A DNA stretch of 64,000 bases from Alteromonas profundi. Its GTDB lineage: Bacteria; Pseudomonadota; Gammaproteobacteria; Enterobacterales; Alteromonadaceae. Shown here in pieces: positions 51,255-60,688 of the stretch. The notes under the pieces are model-generated. The model saw nothing but the letters and a program-made list of their open reading frames with translations. It was not told the DNA's origin and searched no databases. The stretch is from the NCBI RefSeq assembly GCF_010500865.1, contig NZ_JAAAWN010000001.1, positions 248,001 to 312,000 on the forward strand, written 5' to 3'. The position numbers and the translations under genes were made by a program. Each line of letters opens with the position of its first letter. Position 1 is the first letter of the stretch.

Positions 51255-51281
51255 TTATCGACTGCAAACCTCGTTTCTTTA
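51255..51281 (-). promoter_or_regulatory. Sigma-28 (FliA) promoter of flgM-flgN
   Basis: Read on the minus strand, TAAA-N15-GTCGATAA matches the FliA consensus TAAA-N15-GCCGATAA with one change and exact spacing. It lies in the 103-bp gap between flgA and flgM. Transcription should start about 25-30 bases before the flgM ATG. Confidence 0.82.
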
Positions 51282-51323
51282 GGTTTATTTACGATGAAAG
51301 TGTAGTTAATTACTCGCTAACTT

Positions 51324-52043
51324 TTACAAGTGTACCACGACTTCTTTGGCACTGGCGACCTCGGCTACCACGGTATTTTGTGTGCTTGAATTAGTCACCC
51401 GAATGGTATCTCCTATAACGCCATCTTGCTGTGCGATACCTGCTGTTTTGACTGCCATAGTTCCCACCGACGCTTTAATAGTAATACGATCGCCTTTACA
51501 CACAAAGCATAGCATATTTGACTGAATCGCTTGGCCGTCCACTACGCGTCGTTTCATTCTAGCCCCAATAAGCGTATCAATATCGGTAAACGCCGTATGG
51601 CGAAGACGGCGAATGTCCACATCCGCTAGGGTTAAGTTTTGGGAAGTCAGCACTGTACCTGGGCTAACCGCGCCAGCTGTTACTACAATTTCTTTGGTTC
51701 GATTAACCTGAGCACTGGTAAAAACATACCAATCGTTGGTATTACAGCTCACGCGCACAGAAATATACGATTGCTTAAGCGCCTCATCTGACGCATGGTA
51801 CTGAAATCCACTGGGGCATTGGGGGATATTTATTCTATCGTCTATCTTCACAACACTTATGTCGATGTTAGTATCGTCATTGTGGGTAGACAGTGATGAC
51901 GTCAAATAGGCTTTTACTCCCTGTTCAACTTTATCGTGTTGTGTGGCCGCAAAGCTTGTTGCCGGAATAACGAGCAAGAAGACAAGTAAAAGCGGTAAGT
52001 ATTGTCTGTATAAACTAAATTTTTCGTATTTTGTAATATTCAT
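51324..52043 (-). CDS. flgA: Flagellar P-ring chaperone FlgA
   Basis: The 239-aa periplasmic protein carries a signal peptide (about 1-33, LLVFLLVIPATSFAATQ) and a C-terminal SAF-type domain (VVTAGAVSPGTVLTSQNLTLADVDIRR, then RVVDGQAIQSNMLC). FlgA helps FlgI assemble into the P-ring. Length fits the family. It lies upstream of flgM-flgN on the same strand and divergent from cheV. A weak sigma-54-like element on its strand (52213-52228, GGGCATGATCATTGCC) may serve it. Confidence 0.94.
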   Translation of the reverse strand: MNITKYEKFSLYRQYLPLLLVFLLVIPATSFAATQHDKVEQGVKAYLTSSLSTHNDDTNIDISVVKIDDRINIPQCPSGFQYHASDEALKQSYISVRVSCNTNDWYVFTSAQVNRTKEIVVTAGAVSPGTVLTSQNLTLADVDIRRLRHTAFTDIDTLIGARMKRRVVDGQAIQSNMLCFVCKGDRITIKASVGTMAVKTAGIAQQDGVIGDTIRVTNSSTQNTVVAEVASAKEVVVHL

Positions 52044-52249
52044 CGCTACTTTTCGTGTTCAGGTGGCGCGTTATTGGCTATGCTTATTGAAGGACTTAAC
52101 TGACAGATTTTTCTCTACCCGCTATGTACATGAACAACATATGCGCATTGCGTCATTTTTCTGTCGTTTTACCAGCTAAATTTTAGTGATATTGTTTATC
52201 TATACAATGATAGGCAATGATCATGCCCAGTATTAACAAGAGGTGACAC

Positions 52250-53179
52250 ATGTCGGGTATTTTGGATTCTGTTAACCAGCGTACGCAACTCGTTGGTCAA
52301 AACCGACTAGAGTTATTGTTATTCCGGCTAAATGGCCGTCAACGGTTCGGTATCAACGTATTTAAAGTGCGAGAGGTTTTACAATGCCCACCGCTAACGT
52401 CTATGCCGAAGCTAAACTCTCTGGTACGTGGGATTGCTCATATACGCGGGCAAACTATTTCGGTAATTGACTTGAGCATGGCCACCGGAGGCAGACGAAT
52501 TGAAGATTTATCCAGTGCCTTTATCGTCATTGCTGAATACAATCGCTCGGTTCAAGGCTTTTTGGTTGGGGCTGTAGAGCGTATTATTAATACGAATTGG
52601 GATGCGATAATGCCCCCGCCTCAAGGAACTGGACGAGCAAGTTACCTCACCGCGGTAACTGAGGTGGAAAATGAACTTATCGAAATTCTCGATGTAGAAA
52701 AAATCCTTAATGAAATCTCGCCACTAAATGCAGAGGTAAGTGCTGATGTAGCCAAGCACCTAACCACTGAAGGGCAAGAAGACAAAATAATTTTTATTGC
52801 CGACGATTCTGCCGTGGCACGCAACCAGGTTAAAAAGGCATTAACCTCATTAGGCCTAGAAATAGAACTGGCTAAAAATGGCTTAGAAGCGCTAAACCGT
52901 TTAAAGCAAATAGCCGAAGAGTACGGTGATGTCACTAAGCGGGTGGGTGTACTTGTTTCTGATATTGAGATGCCAGAAATGGACGGCTATACCCTAACCG
53001 CAGAGATAAAAAATACCCCTGAACTACAAAAGCTTCATGTTGTATTGCACACCTCACTAAGCGGTGTCTTCAACCAAGCGATGGTACAAAAAGTAGGGGC
53101 CGATGATTTTATTGCAAAATTCCATCCTGACGAACTTGCTACCGCTGTTCAAAAGTGGTTGATGATAGACTGTGAATAA
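52250..53179 (+). CDS. cheV: Chemotaxis coupling protein CheV
   Basis: The 309-aa protein joins an N-terminal CheW domain (about 15-165, FGINVFKVREVLQ, VRGIAHIRGQTISVIDLSMATGG) to a C-terminal receiver domain (about 180-305). The phospho-Asp lies in VLVSDIEMPEMDGYT and the conserved Thr and Lys in HTSLSG and FIAKF. CheV links chemoreceptors to CheA and adapts signalling. A GAGGTGA ribosome site precedes ATG 52250. It is followed by cheR after 15 bp. A weak sigma-54-like site (52064-52079, TGGCGC-N5-TGGCT) lies upstream. Confidence 0.96.
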   Translation: MSGILDSVNQRTQLVGQNRLELLLFRLNGRQRFGINVFKVREVLQCPPLTSMPKLNSLVRGIAHIRGQTISVIDLSMATGGRRIEDLSSAFIVIAEYNRSVQGFLVGAVERIINTNWDAIMPPPQGTGRASYLTAVTEVENELIEILDVEKILNEISPLNAEVSADVAKHLTTEGQEDKIIFIADDSAVARNQVKKALTSLGLEIELAKNGLEALNRLKQIAEEYGDVTKRVGVLVSDIEMPEMDGYTLTAEIKNTPELQKLHVVLHTSLSGVFNQAMVQKVGADDFIAKFHPDELATAVQKWLMIDCE

Positions 53180-53194
53180 CGGAGCGGTCGGGCG

Positions 53195-54025
53195 TTGAGC
53201 AGAAAAGAACTCTCGTCAGAGGGCTACCATAAATTTAGGCAGTTCCTCGAACAACAATGCGGTATTGTGTTAGGAGAAAGTAAACAGTACTTAGTTCGAA
53301 GCCGGCTGGCATCGTTACTCTATACCTATGATTTTCCTAACACAGACGCGCTTATTGATGTAGTAGTAAAAGGCTACGATAGAAAACTACTACAAAGTGT
53401 TATCGATGCCATGACTACAAATGAAACCCTGTGGTTTAGAGATAACTATCCTTTTGACCTATTGTTAAAAAGTATACTCCCAGAGTTAACCCAAAAGCAG
53501 CGCAAGCTGAGAATTTGGAGTGCCGCGTGTTCGTCTGGTCAAGAACCTTATTCAATTGCGATGTCGGTATTGGAGTTTCAAAAACAGCGTCCTGGCGCGC
53601 TGCGTTATGGCGTTGAAATTGTCGCGACAGATTTATCCGCGGCAATGCTTGAGAAGTGTCAGCAAGGTATCTATGACGAACTTTCGTTAGCAAGAGGGCT
53701 ATCTCCTCAGCGGCGTCAGATGTTTTTTGAGCCTCATTCCAGCGGACAAATGCAGCTGAAAACAGACGTACGGCGTATGGTTTCATTTAGAAGTTTAAAC
53801 TTACTCAGTAGTTATGCCTCCCTAGGACGCTTCGATATCGTCTTTTGCCGTAACGTACTAATTTACTTCTCACCGCAAATAAAACAAAAGATACTGCAAC
53901 AAATTGCCGCTCAGTTGCAGCCAAGCGGCGTACTTTTCCTTGGCGCGTCGGAATCAATCAGTGGCGCAAGCGATATGTATAGCATGGTTAAGTGTCAGCC
54001 TGGCTTGTACTACCAAAAGAAATAG
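53195..54025 (+). CDS. cheR: Chemotaxis protein methyltransferase CheR
   Basis: The 276-aa enzyme methylates glutamates of chemoreceptors with S-adenosylmethionine. It starts at TTG 53195. The N-terminal helical domain (FRQFLEQQCGIVLGESKQYLV) precedes the SAM-binding domain with RIWSAACSSGQEPYSIAM and the conserved FDIVFCRNVLIYF. It lies between cheV and flgB, as in Vibrio, Shewanella and Pseudomonas. Confidence 0.96.
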   Translation: MSRKELSSEGYHKFRQFLEQQCGIVLGESKQYLVRSRLASLLYTYDFPNTDALIDVVVKGYDRKLLQSVIDAMTTNETLWFRDNYPFDLLLKSILPELTQKQRKLRIWSAACSSGQEPYSIAMSVLEFQKQRPGALRYGVEIVATDLSAAMLEKCQQGIYDELSLARGLSPQRRQMFFEPHSSGQMQLKTDVRRMVSFRSLNLLSSYASLGRFDIVFCRNVLIYFSPQIKQKILQQIAAQLQPSGVLFLGASESISGASDMYSMVKCQPGLYYQKK

Positions 54026-54107
54026 TGTCTATAAGCTTATGAATTATAATGCTTATTATCAATATTAATTTCCTTTCTAGTTATTAATTAAACGTCAAAT
54101 TTCCATT

Positions 54108-54123
54108 TGGCACTAGCCTTGCT
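54108..54123 (+). promoter_or_regulatory. Sigma-54 promoter of the flgBCDE operon
   Basis: TGGCACTAGCCTTGCT is a full match to TGGCAC-N5-TTGCW. Start of transcription is expected near 54135, some 60 bases before flgB. The 80 bp upstream are very AT-rich, which suits IHF-assisted looping by a FlrC-type activator. Confidence 0.9.
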
Positions 54124-54195
54124 AGATAAACTCCGACAATCGCTATTGTTGTTGTATGTATATGCAACATGTTTACGCAACGAGGAGTTTTCACT

Positions 54196-54627
54196 ATGGC
54201 AATTAATCTCGACAAATTGGTCGGATTTCATCAATCGGCGCTGGCAATTCGCACCGATAGAATGGAAGTGATTGCTGGTAATCTGGCCAATGCCAATACG
54301 CCTGGGTACAAAGCCAAAGATATCGATTTTAACAAAGCGATGAAATCTGCAGTGCGTTCATCTTCCGGCAAACCTGCCGCAAGTGATAGCCAGATGATGA
54401 GAACCCATGAAAACCACCTTAGCGGAAGTAGTTCGTCTGTAGCGTCGAACTTTGATATGCAATATCGCGTGCCATTGCAACCTGATACCGGCGATGGCAA
54501 TACGGTTGAAGTACAGGCTGAAAGAAATAGATTTCTCGATAACAGTCTTCGTTATCAAGCCAGTCTCACCTTTGTAAACGGTAAAATTAAAGGTATGAAA
54601 AAAGCCCTTGGTTCTGGAGGCCAGTAG
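54196..54627 (+). CDS. flgB: Flagellar proximal rod protein FlgB
   Basis: The 143-aa rod protein begins MAINLDKLVGFHQSALAIR (ATG 54196, after GAGGAG; a start nine codons earlier is not needed). It has the rod-family motif VIAGNLANANTPGYKAKDIDF near residues 30-50 and a C-terminal helix. It is first in flgBCDE under a sigma-54 promoter; flgC follows after 2 bp. It is exported by the flagellar type III system without a cleaved signal. Confidence 0.96.
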   Translation: MAINLDKLVGFHQSALAIRTDRMEVIAGNLANANTPGYKAKDIDFNKAMKSAVRSSSGKPAASDSQMMRTHENHLSGSSSSVASNFDMQYRVPLQPDTGDGNTVEVQAERNRFLDNSLRYQASLTFVNGKIKGMKKALGSGGQ

Positions 54628-54629
54628 TC

Positions 54630-55052
54630 ATGAGTTTATTTAATGTAATGTCAATTTCCAGTACGGGAATGGAAGCGGAAAATGTTCGCTTGAATACCAC
54701 GGCGAGTAATATCGCCAACGCGAACACGGTAAGCAGCAGCTATGACGAAACATACCGGGCTAGACAGCCAGTTTTTGCCACGCAACTACGTCAAGCCATG
54801 GACGATCAGTCTAAAGGTACTGGGGTATCGGTAAAAGGTATTGTTGAAAGTGATGCGCCTTTGCAGGTGGAATACGCACCGCACAACCCTATGGCGGATG
54901 CAGATGGCTATATCTATAAGCCAAACGTAAACATTGTGGAAGAGATGGCAAATATGATGTCTGCCTCCAAAGCATATGAAACCAATGTGCAAGTAGCGGA
55001 TACCACTAAGAATATCTTCCGTCGTGTATTGCAATTAGGCCAAGGGCAATAA
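54630..55052 (+). CDS. flgC: Flagellar proximal rod protein FlgC
   Basis: The 140-aa protein has the axial-protein N-terminus (ISSTGMEAENVRLNTTASNIANANTVSSS) and the conserved C-terminal helix YETNVQVADTTKNIFRRVLQLGQ. VNIVEEMANMMSASKAYE is the family signature. It lies 2 bp after flgB and 31 bp before flgD. Confidence 0.97.
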   Translation: MSLFNVMSISSTGMEAENVRLNTTASNIANANTVSSSYDETYRARQPVFATQLRQAMDDQSKGTGVSVKGIVESDAPLQVEYAPHNPMADADGYIYKPNVNIVEEMANMMSASKAYETNVQVADTTKNIFRRVLQLGQGQ

Positions 55053-55083
55053 GTTGCCACACAGGTAAGTTGAGGAACCAATC

Positions 55084-55770
55084 GTGAATACTATAAACAA
55101 TAGCGGCTTAAATACCGATCTATATTGGCAAGAAGAAGGGGTTAAAGTTGCTGACGGAACCGAGCAGCAACTGACTCAGGAAGATTTCTTCTCAATGCTA
55201 ACTGAGCAATTGGCCAACCAAGATCCCACAGCCCCAGTGGACAATGATCAAATGGTAGCCCAGATGACCTCTTTCACTATGGCGGATGGTATTTCTCAAC
55301 TTAATGAAAAGTTTGAATCTTTTGCCGCTTCCATGACATCAAACCAGGCGTTACAGGCGTCGAGTTTGATTGGCCAGAATGTATTGGTTGAAGGCAACAT
55401 AGGTCATATGGCCAACCAAGGTGATGGCCTATCTGGCGTAGTAGTAAATGAGCAAACCGTTCAAAACATGAAAATCAATATAGAGAATCAATACGGTGAA
55501 GTCATTAAAACGATAGATGCGGGTACACAGGCTGCCGGCAATATTCAGTTTGAATGGGACGGTAAAGATACCCGTGGCAACGATATGGCCGCAGGTGATT
55601 ATGTTATTAGTGCCACAGGAGAGATCGACGGCGAGGGTGTACAGCTTTCCACCGCGGTTAATCGTCATGTTGGTAGCGTGAGTCTTGCCGGTAGTGGACA
55701 AGGCGTAATTTTAAATTTGGATGGTGAGGTCAGTATCAATCTTGATGACGTCATCCAAATCGGCAGTTAG
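55084..55770 (+). CDS. flgD: Flagellar hook assembly (capping) protein FlgD
   Basis: The 228-aa scaffold caps the growing hook and is lost when the hook is complete. It starts at GTG 55084 after TGAGGA. The conserved N-terminal part reads LTQEDFFSMLTEQLANQDPTAPVDNDQMVAQM. The FlgD Ig-like and tudor-like domain carries QFEWDGKDTRGNDMAAGDYVI. It lies between flgC and flgE, 14 bp from the latter. Confidence 0.96.
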   Translation: MNTINNSGLNTDLYWQEEGVKVADGTEQQLTQEDFFSMLTEQLANQDPTAPVDNDQMVAQMTSFTMADGISQLNEKFESFAASMTSNQALQASSLIGQNVLVEGNIGHMANQGDGLSGVVVNEQTVQNMKINIENQYGEVIKTIDAGTQAAGNIQFEWDGKDTRGNDMAAGDYVISATGEIDGEGVQLSTAVNRHVGSVSLAGSGQGVILNLDGEVSINLDDVIQIGS

Positions 55771-55784
55771 TAGGAGAATGAAGA

Positions 55785-57161
55785 ATGTCTTTTAATATCG
55801 CACTTAGCGGCGTTTCGGCTGCGCAAAAAGATTTGGATACCACCGCCAATAATATCGCGAACGTAAATACGGTAGGCTTTAAGGAATCGCGTGCAGAATT
55901 TGGTGATGTTTATGCAACATCACTGTTAGGCGGAAGCCAAACCAAAGTTGGGGACGGCGTGCTAACTCAAGATGTGGCACAACAGTTCTCACAAGGTAGC
56001 TTACAATTTACCAATACTGCGTTGGACTTAGCAATTACTGGGAATGGTTTCTTTGCCACTGTACCCGATGAAACGTCTCGTGATTTTTCGTTTACCCGGG
56101 CAGGACAATTTAAACTTAATGACGACAATTACGTGGTTAACAGCAACGGTGATCTCCTGCTAGGGTTTCCGGTAAATTCAGACGGCACGAGTTCTTCAGT
56201 AGCACTAAGTACCACAGAGCCCGTTTTGATCCCTGATTCATCAGGCTCGCCAGCGCAGACCTCTGAAGTTGATATAAAAATGAACTTGCCGGCCAGTGCT
56301 CAAGGCCTAGACCCAGCGCAGTTTAACCCCGATGATCCATTAACCTATAATGCCGCTACCTCGGTTACCGTCTATGATTCATTAGGCGATAGTCATATTA
56401 TGACGTATTACTTTGTTAAAGACCAAGCGGCAGACAATGAGTGGTATGTTGCTACGTCTGTGGATGATCAACTTACTGATTTGGTGAACTCTGACGGGTC
56501 TGACTCTGACCCTACTACGGCCGCCCATGCTTTAGGTACCGCCTCGGGTAATTCGGTCACAGCCGCTAAGTTGGTTTTTTCTCAAGGGGGTGATTTCACG
56601 GGGATACAAGCCCCAGATGGTATTCAAACCTCAGATTATAAGTTGACCACAGAGGCGCTTGGTGCAGCCCTTTCTAATGGCGCAGATGCATCGCAGCAAG
56701 TCAGTATCGATTTTAATTTAAATCCTACCCAAGCAACCACCAACGAGCCTACTCAATACGCGTCGGCGTTTGAAGTGACTTCATTGGAACAAAACGGTTT
56801 ACCCGTAGGCCGTTTAACAGGTATCGATATTGGTCCTGACGGTTTAGTTCGCGCTACGTTTTCAAATGGAACATCAGAACCAATTGTGCGTGTTGCGCTG
56901 GTTCGTTTCGCCAATGAGCAAGGTTTAACACAACAAAGCGGTACTGAGTGGAAAGAAAGTATTCTCTCTGGCGAAGCTTTAGCGGGCGAAGCTACCACAG
57001 GTACATTTGGTGAAATTAACTCATCTGCACTTGAGCAAGCGAACGTAAACTTAACCACTGAGCTTATCGATATGATTATTGCTCAGCGGAATTTCCAAGC
57101 TAACTCCCGCGCGCTTGAGATTAATAACTCACTGAACCAGACTATATTGAATATTAGATAA
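55785..57161 (+). CDS. flgE: Flagellar hook protein FlgE
   Basis: The 458-aa structural hook subunit starts FNIALSGVSAAQKDLDTTANNIANVNTVGFKES, the flagellar axial-family motif. A variable central region follows, with many Asp, Ser and Thr (about 150-330). The closing D0 helix is ELIDMIIAQRNFQANSRALEI. It is the last gene before a strong terminator, so flgBCDE forms one unit. Confidence 0.97.
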   Translation: MSFNIALSGVSAAQKDLDTTANNIANVNTVGFKESRAEFGDVYATSLLGGSQTKVGDGVLTQDVAQQFSQGSLQFTNTALDLAITGNGFFATVPDETSRDFSFTRAGQFKLNDDNYVVNSNGDLLLGFPVNSDGTSSSVALSTTEPVLIPDSSGSPAQTSEVDIKMNLPASAQGLDPAQFNPDDPLTYNAATSVTVYDSLGDSHIMTYYFVKDQAADNEWYVATSVDDQLTDLVNSDGSDSDPTTAAHALGTASGNSVTAAKLVFSQGGDFTGIQAPDGIQTSDYKLTTEALGAALSNGADASQQVSIDFNLNPTQATTNEPTQYASAFEVTSLEQNGLPVGRLTGIDIGPDGLVRATFSNGTSEPIVRVALVRFANEQGLTQQSGTEWKESILSGEALAGEATTGTFGEINSSALEQANVNLTTELIDMIIAQRNFQANSRALEINNSLNQTILNIR

Positions 57162-57179
57162 GCACTTTATCTTCTTAGA

Positions 57180-57206
57180 GCCGCAGCATTCGACTGCGGC
57201 TTTTTT
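57180..57206 (+). terminator. Rho-independent terminator after flgE
   Basis: Stem GCCGCAG/CTGCGGC with a 7-base loop is followed by six T residues, 18 bp after the flgE stop. It separates flgBCDE from the sigma-54 promoter of flgF. Confidence 0.93.
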
Positions 57207-57230
57207 CTATCTACTACTTTTTGTACAACT

Positions 57231-57246
57231 TGGCACTCACCTTGCA
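57231..57246 (+). promoter_or_regulatory. Sigma-54 promoter of the flgF-flgL unit
   Basis: TGGCACTCACCTTGCA matches the TGGCAC-N5-TTGCW consensus fully and shares its core with the flgB promoter. It stands 24 bp after the flgE terminator, with start of transcription near 57258. Confidence 0.9.
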
Positions 57247-57284
57247 ATTCATGAGTATGGTTTAACGTGAGTCAAAAGTCAGTC

Positions 57285-58028
57285 ATGGACAAACTTCTCT
57301 ATATAGCAGCAAGCGGCGCCTCTCAAGACCTTCTCGGGACTGGGATTCGAGCTAATAACTTAGCGAACGCACAGACAACAGGGTTCCGTGCGCAGCTTGA
57401 GCAGGCAAGAGCGATGCCGGTGTACGGCGAAGGGTTGCCGTCACGTGTCTTTTCGATGACGGAAAGCCCCTCAAATAACTATGAGTCTGGCCCTATGATT
57501 AAAACAGGGCGGGATTTGGATGTCGCTATTCAAGGCGATGGTTGGTTTGCCGTTCAAGATCAAAATGGTCAAGAAGCTTACTCTCGCGACGGTAACTTTA
57601 AGTTAGGCGACGACGGAATTTTGACAGATATTCATGATCGCGTGGTGCTTGGTGATAACGGCCCCATCTTTTTACCCGTTCCCTTAGATAACCTCAATAT
57701 CGCATCGGATGGAAGTTTATCCATGCGCCAGTTGGGCGCCCCAGCAAATGTAATTGAGGACATAGGTCGACTGAAATTAGTTAACCCTAATTATGCAGAT
57801 ATGGAGCGTGGCACCGATGGCTTGTTCCGTATGGAAGATGGAACTATCGCCCCTGGCGCAGCAGACGTGAAAGTAATGTCTGGCATGCTTGAAGGGTCGA
57901 ACGTAAATGGGGTTGAAGAGATGGTGGATATGATAAGCCTACAACGTCATTACGAGTTGCAAGTAAAAGTAATGAAGCAGGCGGAAGAGCTCGATACTCG
58001 CGGAAACACACTACTTCGCATTTTGTAA
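57285..58028 (+). CDS. flgF: Flagellar proximal rod protein FlgF
   Basis: The 247-aa rod protein begins MDKLLYIAASGASQDLLGTGIRANNLANAQTTGF, the usual FlgF opening, so ATG 57285 was preferred; a GTG at 57267 would add six residues but leave a leader of only about 9 bases. DVAIQGDGWFAVQD and the C-terminal MVDMISLQRHYELQVKVMK are family motifs. It is the first gene after a sigma-54 promoter; flgG follows after 48 bp. Confidence 0.95.
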   Translation: MDKLLYIAASGASQDLLGTGIRANNLANAQTTGFRAQLEQARAMPVYGEGLPSRVFSMTESPSNNYESGPMIKTGRDLDVAIQGDGWFAVQDQNGQEAYSRDGNFKLGDDGILTDIHDRVVLGDNGPIFLPVPLDNLNIASDGSLSMRQLGAPANVIEDIGRLKLVNPNYADMERGTDGLFRMEDGTIAPGAADVKVMSGMLEGSNVNGVEEMVDMISLQRHYELQVKVMKQAEELDTRGNTLLRIL

Positions 58029-58076
58029 TTTTATTTTTAGTTACGTTGCAGTTTGTTGTGACGTCGGGAGGTTTAT

Positions 58077-58865
58077 ATGCACCCAGCATTGTGGATAAGT
58101 AAAACAGGATTAGATGCCGCACAAACAGATGTTGCCGTGGTATCCAACAACTTAGCGAATGCCTCTACGGTGGGATTTAAAAAAGACCGTGCAGTATTTG
58201 AAGATTTACTCTATCAAAATATTAACCAACCGGGTGGTCGTTCATCCGCGGATACCGAGTTACCTTCGGGGCTTATGCTGGGGTCGGGGTCAAAAGTAGT
58301 CTCTACCCAAAAAGCTCATACCCAAGGAAACTTACTGACCACTGACAATGCATTAGACATGTCGATTCAAGGGCGTGGGTATTTCGAAATATTACAAGCT
58401 GACGGCACGGTAGCTTACTCCCGAAATGGTCAGTTCGCGCTAAATGACCAGGGCCAAATAGTTACCTCTGGCGCAGGCTTTTTACTGCAACCTGAAGTTG
58501 CCGTACCTGAAGATGCGCAGCAAATAACGATTTCTCAAGACGGTGAAATTAGTGTCAGTATTCGCGGTCAGGCTGAGCCTCAGGTATTAGGTCAAATGAA
58601 TATCTCAGATTTTGTAAACCCAACGGGATTACAGCCTATTGGTCAAAACTTGTATGTAGAAACGGCGTCTAGCGGGGCACCTATACAAGGGGTACCTGGG
58701 TTGCAAGGGCTGGGTTATATCTCGCAAGGCACACTGGAAACGTCTAACGTTAATGTAACGGAAGAGTTAGTGAACTTGATTGAAAGCCAGCGCTTGTACG
58801 AGATGAATTCAAAAGTCATTTCATCTGTCGATCAGATGCTTGGACAAGTTATTCAGCAATTATAG
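58077..58865 (+). CDS. flgG: Flagellar distal rod protein FlgG
   Basis: The 262-aa protein shows LWISKTGLDAAQTDVAVVSNNLANASTVGFKKDRAVFEDLLYQN, the FlgG-specific start. ALDMSIQGRGYFEIL and the C-terminal VNVTEELVNLIESQRLYEMNSKVIS follow. GGAGG precedes the ATG. Its stop codon overlaps the first base of flgH. Confidence 0.97.
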   Translation: MHPALWISKTGLDAAQTDVAVVSNNLANASTVGFKKDRAVFEDLLYQNINQPGGRSSADTELPSGLMLGSGSKVVSTQKAHTQGNLLTTDNALDMSIQGRGYFEILQADGTVAYSRNGQFALNDQGQIVTSGAGFLLQPEVAVPEDAQQITISQDGEISVSIRGQAEPQVLGQMNISDFVNPTGLQPIGQNLYVETASSGAPIQGVPGLQGLGYISQGTLETSNVNVTEELVNLIESQRLYEMNSKVISSVDQMLGQVIQQL

Positions 58866-59557
58866 TGAGTAACCTTATGCGTATTCTTGTTCTTTCTACA
58901 GCTCTTTTGATGCTAGGTGGTTGTGCCTCTTCCGGCAAGCCGCCTGTGGAGGCAAATGATCCATCGTTTGCCCCTGTGGTACCAGATTACCCCCGAGAAA
59001 CTATCGTGGAAGATGGCTCTTTGTTCCGTTCTTTTATGGCAAACAGCCTCTATTCAGATGTAACCGCCAGACGGGTAGGCGATATCATCACGGTTGCGTT
59101 AAGCGAAAGCACGTCGGCAAGTAAATCGGCAGATACCACTACAGCAAAAGATACCAACGTAGACTTGAACACCATAACGGGCTTGGGGGGTAATGCGGTT
59201 AGCATTGGCGGCCAGTCGGTTCAATTGGGCATAGGCTCTTCACGAGATTTTAGTGGCGACGCAGAAGCTAATCAAAGTAATAGTTTATCAGGCGCTATAT
59301 CTGTCACCGTTGTTGAGGTATTGCCCAACAACAATTTAGTTATACGTGGCGAGAAATGGATAACCCTTAATCATGGTGACGAATATATTCGCCTAACAGG
59401 CATTATTCGCCCTGCAGATATCAGCCCAGAAAATGAAATTGTGTCAACCAAGGTAGCGAATGCGCGAATTCAATACTCAGGCACTGGCTCGTTCGCTCGC
59501 GCTCAAGAACGTGGTTGGTTAACCAAGTTCTTCGACTCAACTTGGTGGCCGCTTTAG
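58865..59557 (+). CDS. flgH: Flagellar L-ring lipoprotein FlgH
   Basis: The 230-aa outer-membrane lipoprotein forms the L-ring. It may start at GTG 58865, overlapping the flgG stop by one base, or at ATG 58877 four codons later; both give a signal peptide with lipobox LGGC (Cys20 from the GTG). FlgH motifs include SLFRSFMANSLYSDVTARRVGDIITV and LVIRGEKWITLNHGDEYIRLTG. flgI follows after 12 bp. Confidence 0.96.
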   Translation: MSNLMRILVLSTALLMLGGCASSGKPPVEANDPSFAPVVPDYPRETIVEDGSLFRSFMANSLYSDVTARRVGDIITVALSESTSASKSADTTTAKDTNVDLNTITGLGGNAVSIGGQSVQLGIGSSRDFSGDAEANQSNSLSGAISVTVVEVLPNNNLVIRGEKWITLNHGDEYIRLTGIIRPADISPENEIVSTKVANARIQYSGTGSFARAQERGWLTKFFDSTWWPL

Positions 59558-59569
59558 GCGGATAGGAGC

Positions 59570-60688
59570 ATGATTATGCGATTGTTTATTATTGTACTAA
59601 CCGCATTTAGTTTATTGGCGCCGCACCTTGCAATGGGGCAGAGAATTAAAGATCTCGCAAGTATTCAGGGCGTTAGAAGCAACCAGTTAGTGGGCTATGG
59701 GCTTGTGGTGGGATTACCCGGAACCGGTGAGCAAAGCCCCTTTACTGAACAAAGTTTCAGAACCATGCTAAGTAATTTTGGTATAAGTTTGGATGCGAAT
59801 ACCAAACCAAAAATTAAAAATGTCGCTGCGGTTGCAATACACGCAGAGCTTCCCGCCTTTGTGAAGCCAGGTCAAACCATTGACGTTACTGTGTCCTCTG
59901 TGGGTGAAGCCAGCAGTTTGCAAGGTGGAACGCTATTACAAACCTTTTTACGCGGCGTCGATGGCAAAGTGTATGCAGTGGCACAAGGCAGTTTAGTGGT
60001 TAGTGGTTTTGGCGCACAAGGCGGCGATGGCTCGCGCATTGTCGTAAATACGCCTACGGTCGGGCGCATTCCCAATGGCGCAATGGTAGAGAGAGCGGTA
60101 CCAAGTGGCTTTGCCAATGGGGATACGCTTACACTGAATTTGCACCGCCCAGATTTTTCTACTGCTAAGGCGTTAGCCGATACTATAAATGAGAGACTGG
60201 GCGCACAGCCCGATAAAGGCTATGTAATTGCTACACCCATAGATGCGGCTTCTGTGCGAGTATCTGCGCCCCGAGATGTAGGTCAACGCGTAGGGTTTCT
60301 TGCAACCTTAGAAAACTTTGAATTTACACCAGCCGACGCACCTGCGCGAGTAGTTATTAATAGCCGCACAGGAACTATTGTAATAGGAAGTGATGTGCGC
60401 TTACTGCCTGCAGCTATCACACACGGTGGTTTGACGGTGACCATATCTGAAAATCAACAGGTTTCTCAGCCTAATGCTTTTGGTGAAGGAGAGACGGCCA
60501 TAACAACCCAGTCGATTGTTGATGTTGATCTCGCCGATAGCCGTATGTTTAAGTTTGAACCTGGCGTAACGCTAGATCAGTTAGTCAGAGCCGTTAACGA
60601 AGTGGGCGCAGCGCCGGGCGATCTAATGGCGATATTAGAAGCTTTACGCCAGGCAGGTGCTCTTCATGGCGAACTGGTGATTATCTAA
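59570..60688 (+). CDS. flgI: Flagellar P-ring protein FlgI
   Basis: The 372-aa periplasmic ring protein has a signal peptide of about 23 residues ([10 protein letters not shown]), then [31 protein letters not shown], the defining start. [22 protein letters not shown] and a C-terminal [22 protein letters not shown] block follow. Assembly uses the FlgA chaperone encoded nearby. Its TAA stop shares one base with the flgJ start. Confidence 0.97.
   Translation: MIMRLFIIVLTAFSLLAPHLAMGQRIKDLASIQGVRSNQLVGYGLVVGLPGTGEQSPFTEQSFRTMLSNFGISLDANTKPKIKNVAAVAIHAELPAFVKPGQTIDVTVSSVGEASSLQGGTLLQTFLRGVDGKVYAVAQGSLVVSGFGAQGGDGSRIVVNTPTVGRIPNGAMVERAVPSGFANGDTLTLNLHRPDFSTAKALADTINERLGAQPDKGYVIATPIDAASVRVSAPRDVGQRVGFLATLENFEFTPADAPARVVINSRTGTIVIGSDVRLLPAAITHGGLTVTISENQQVSQPNAFGEGETAITTQSIVDVDLADSRMFKFEPGVTLDQLVRAVNEVGAAPGDLMAILEALRQAGALHGELVII

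Noticed and set aside
52213..52228. Sigma-54 promoter for flgA (GGGCATGATCATTGCC on the minus strand)
   Set aside because: It keeps GG and GC at the right spacing but differs at two other positions and is itself nearly palindromic; too weak for a separate feature.
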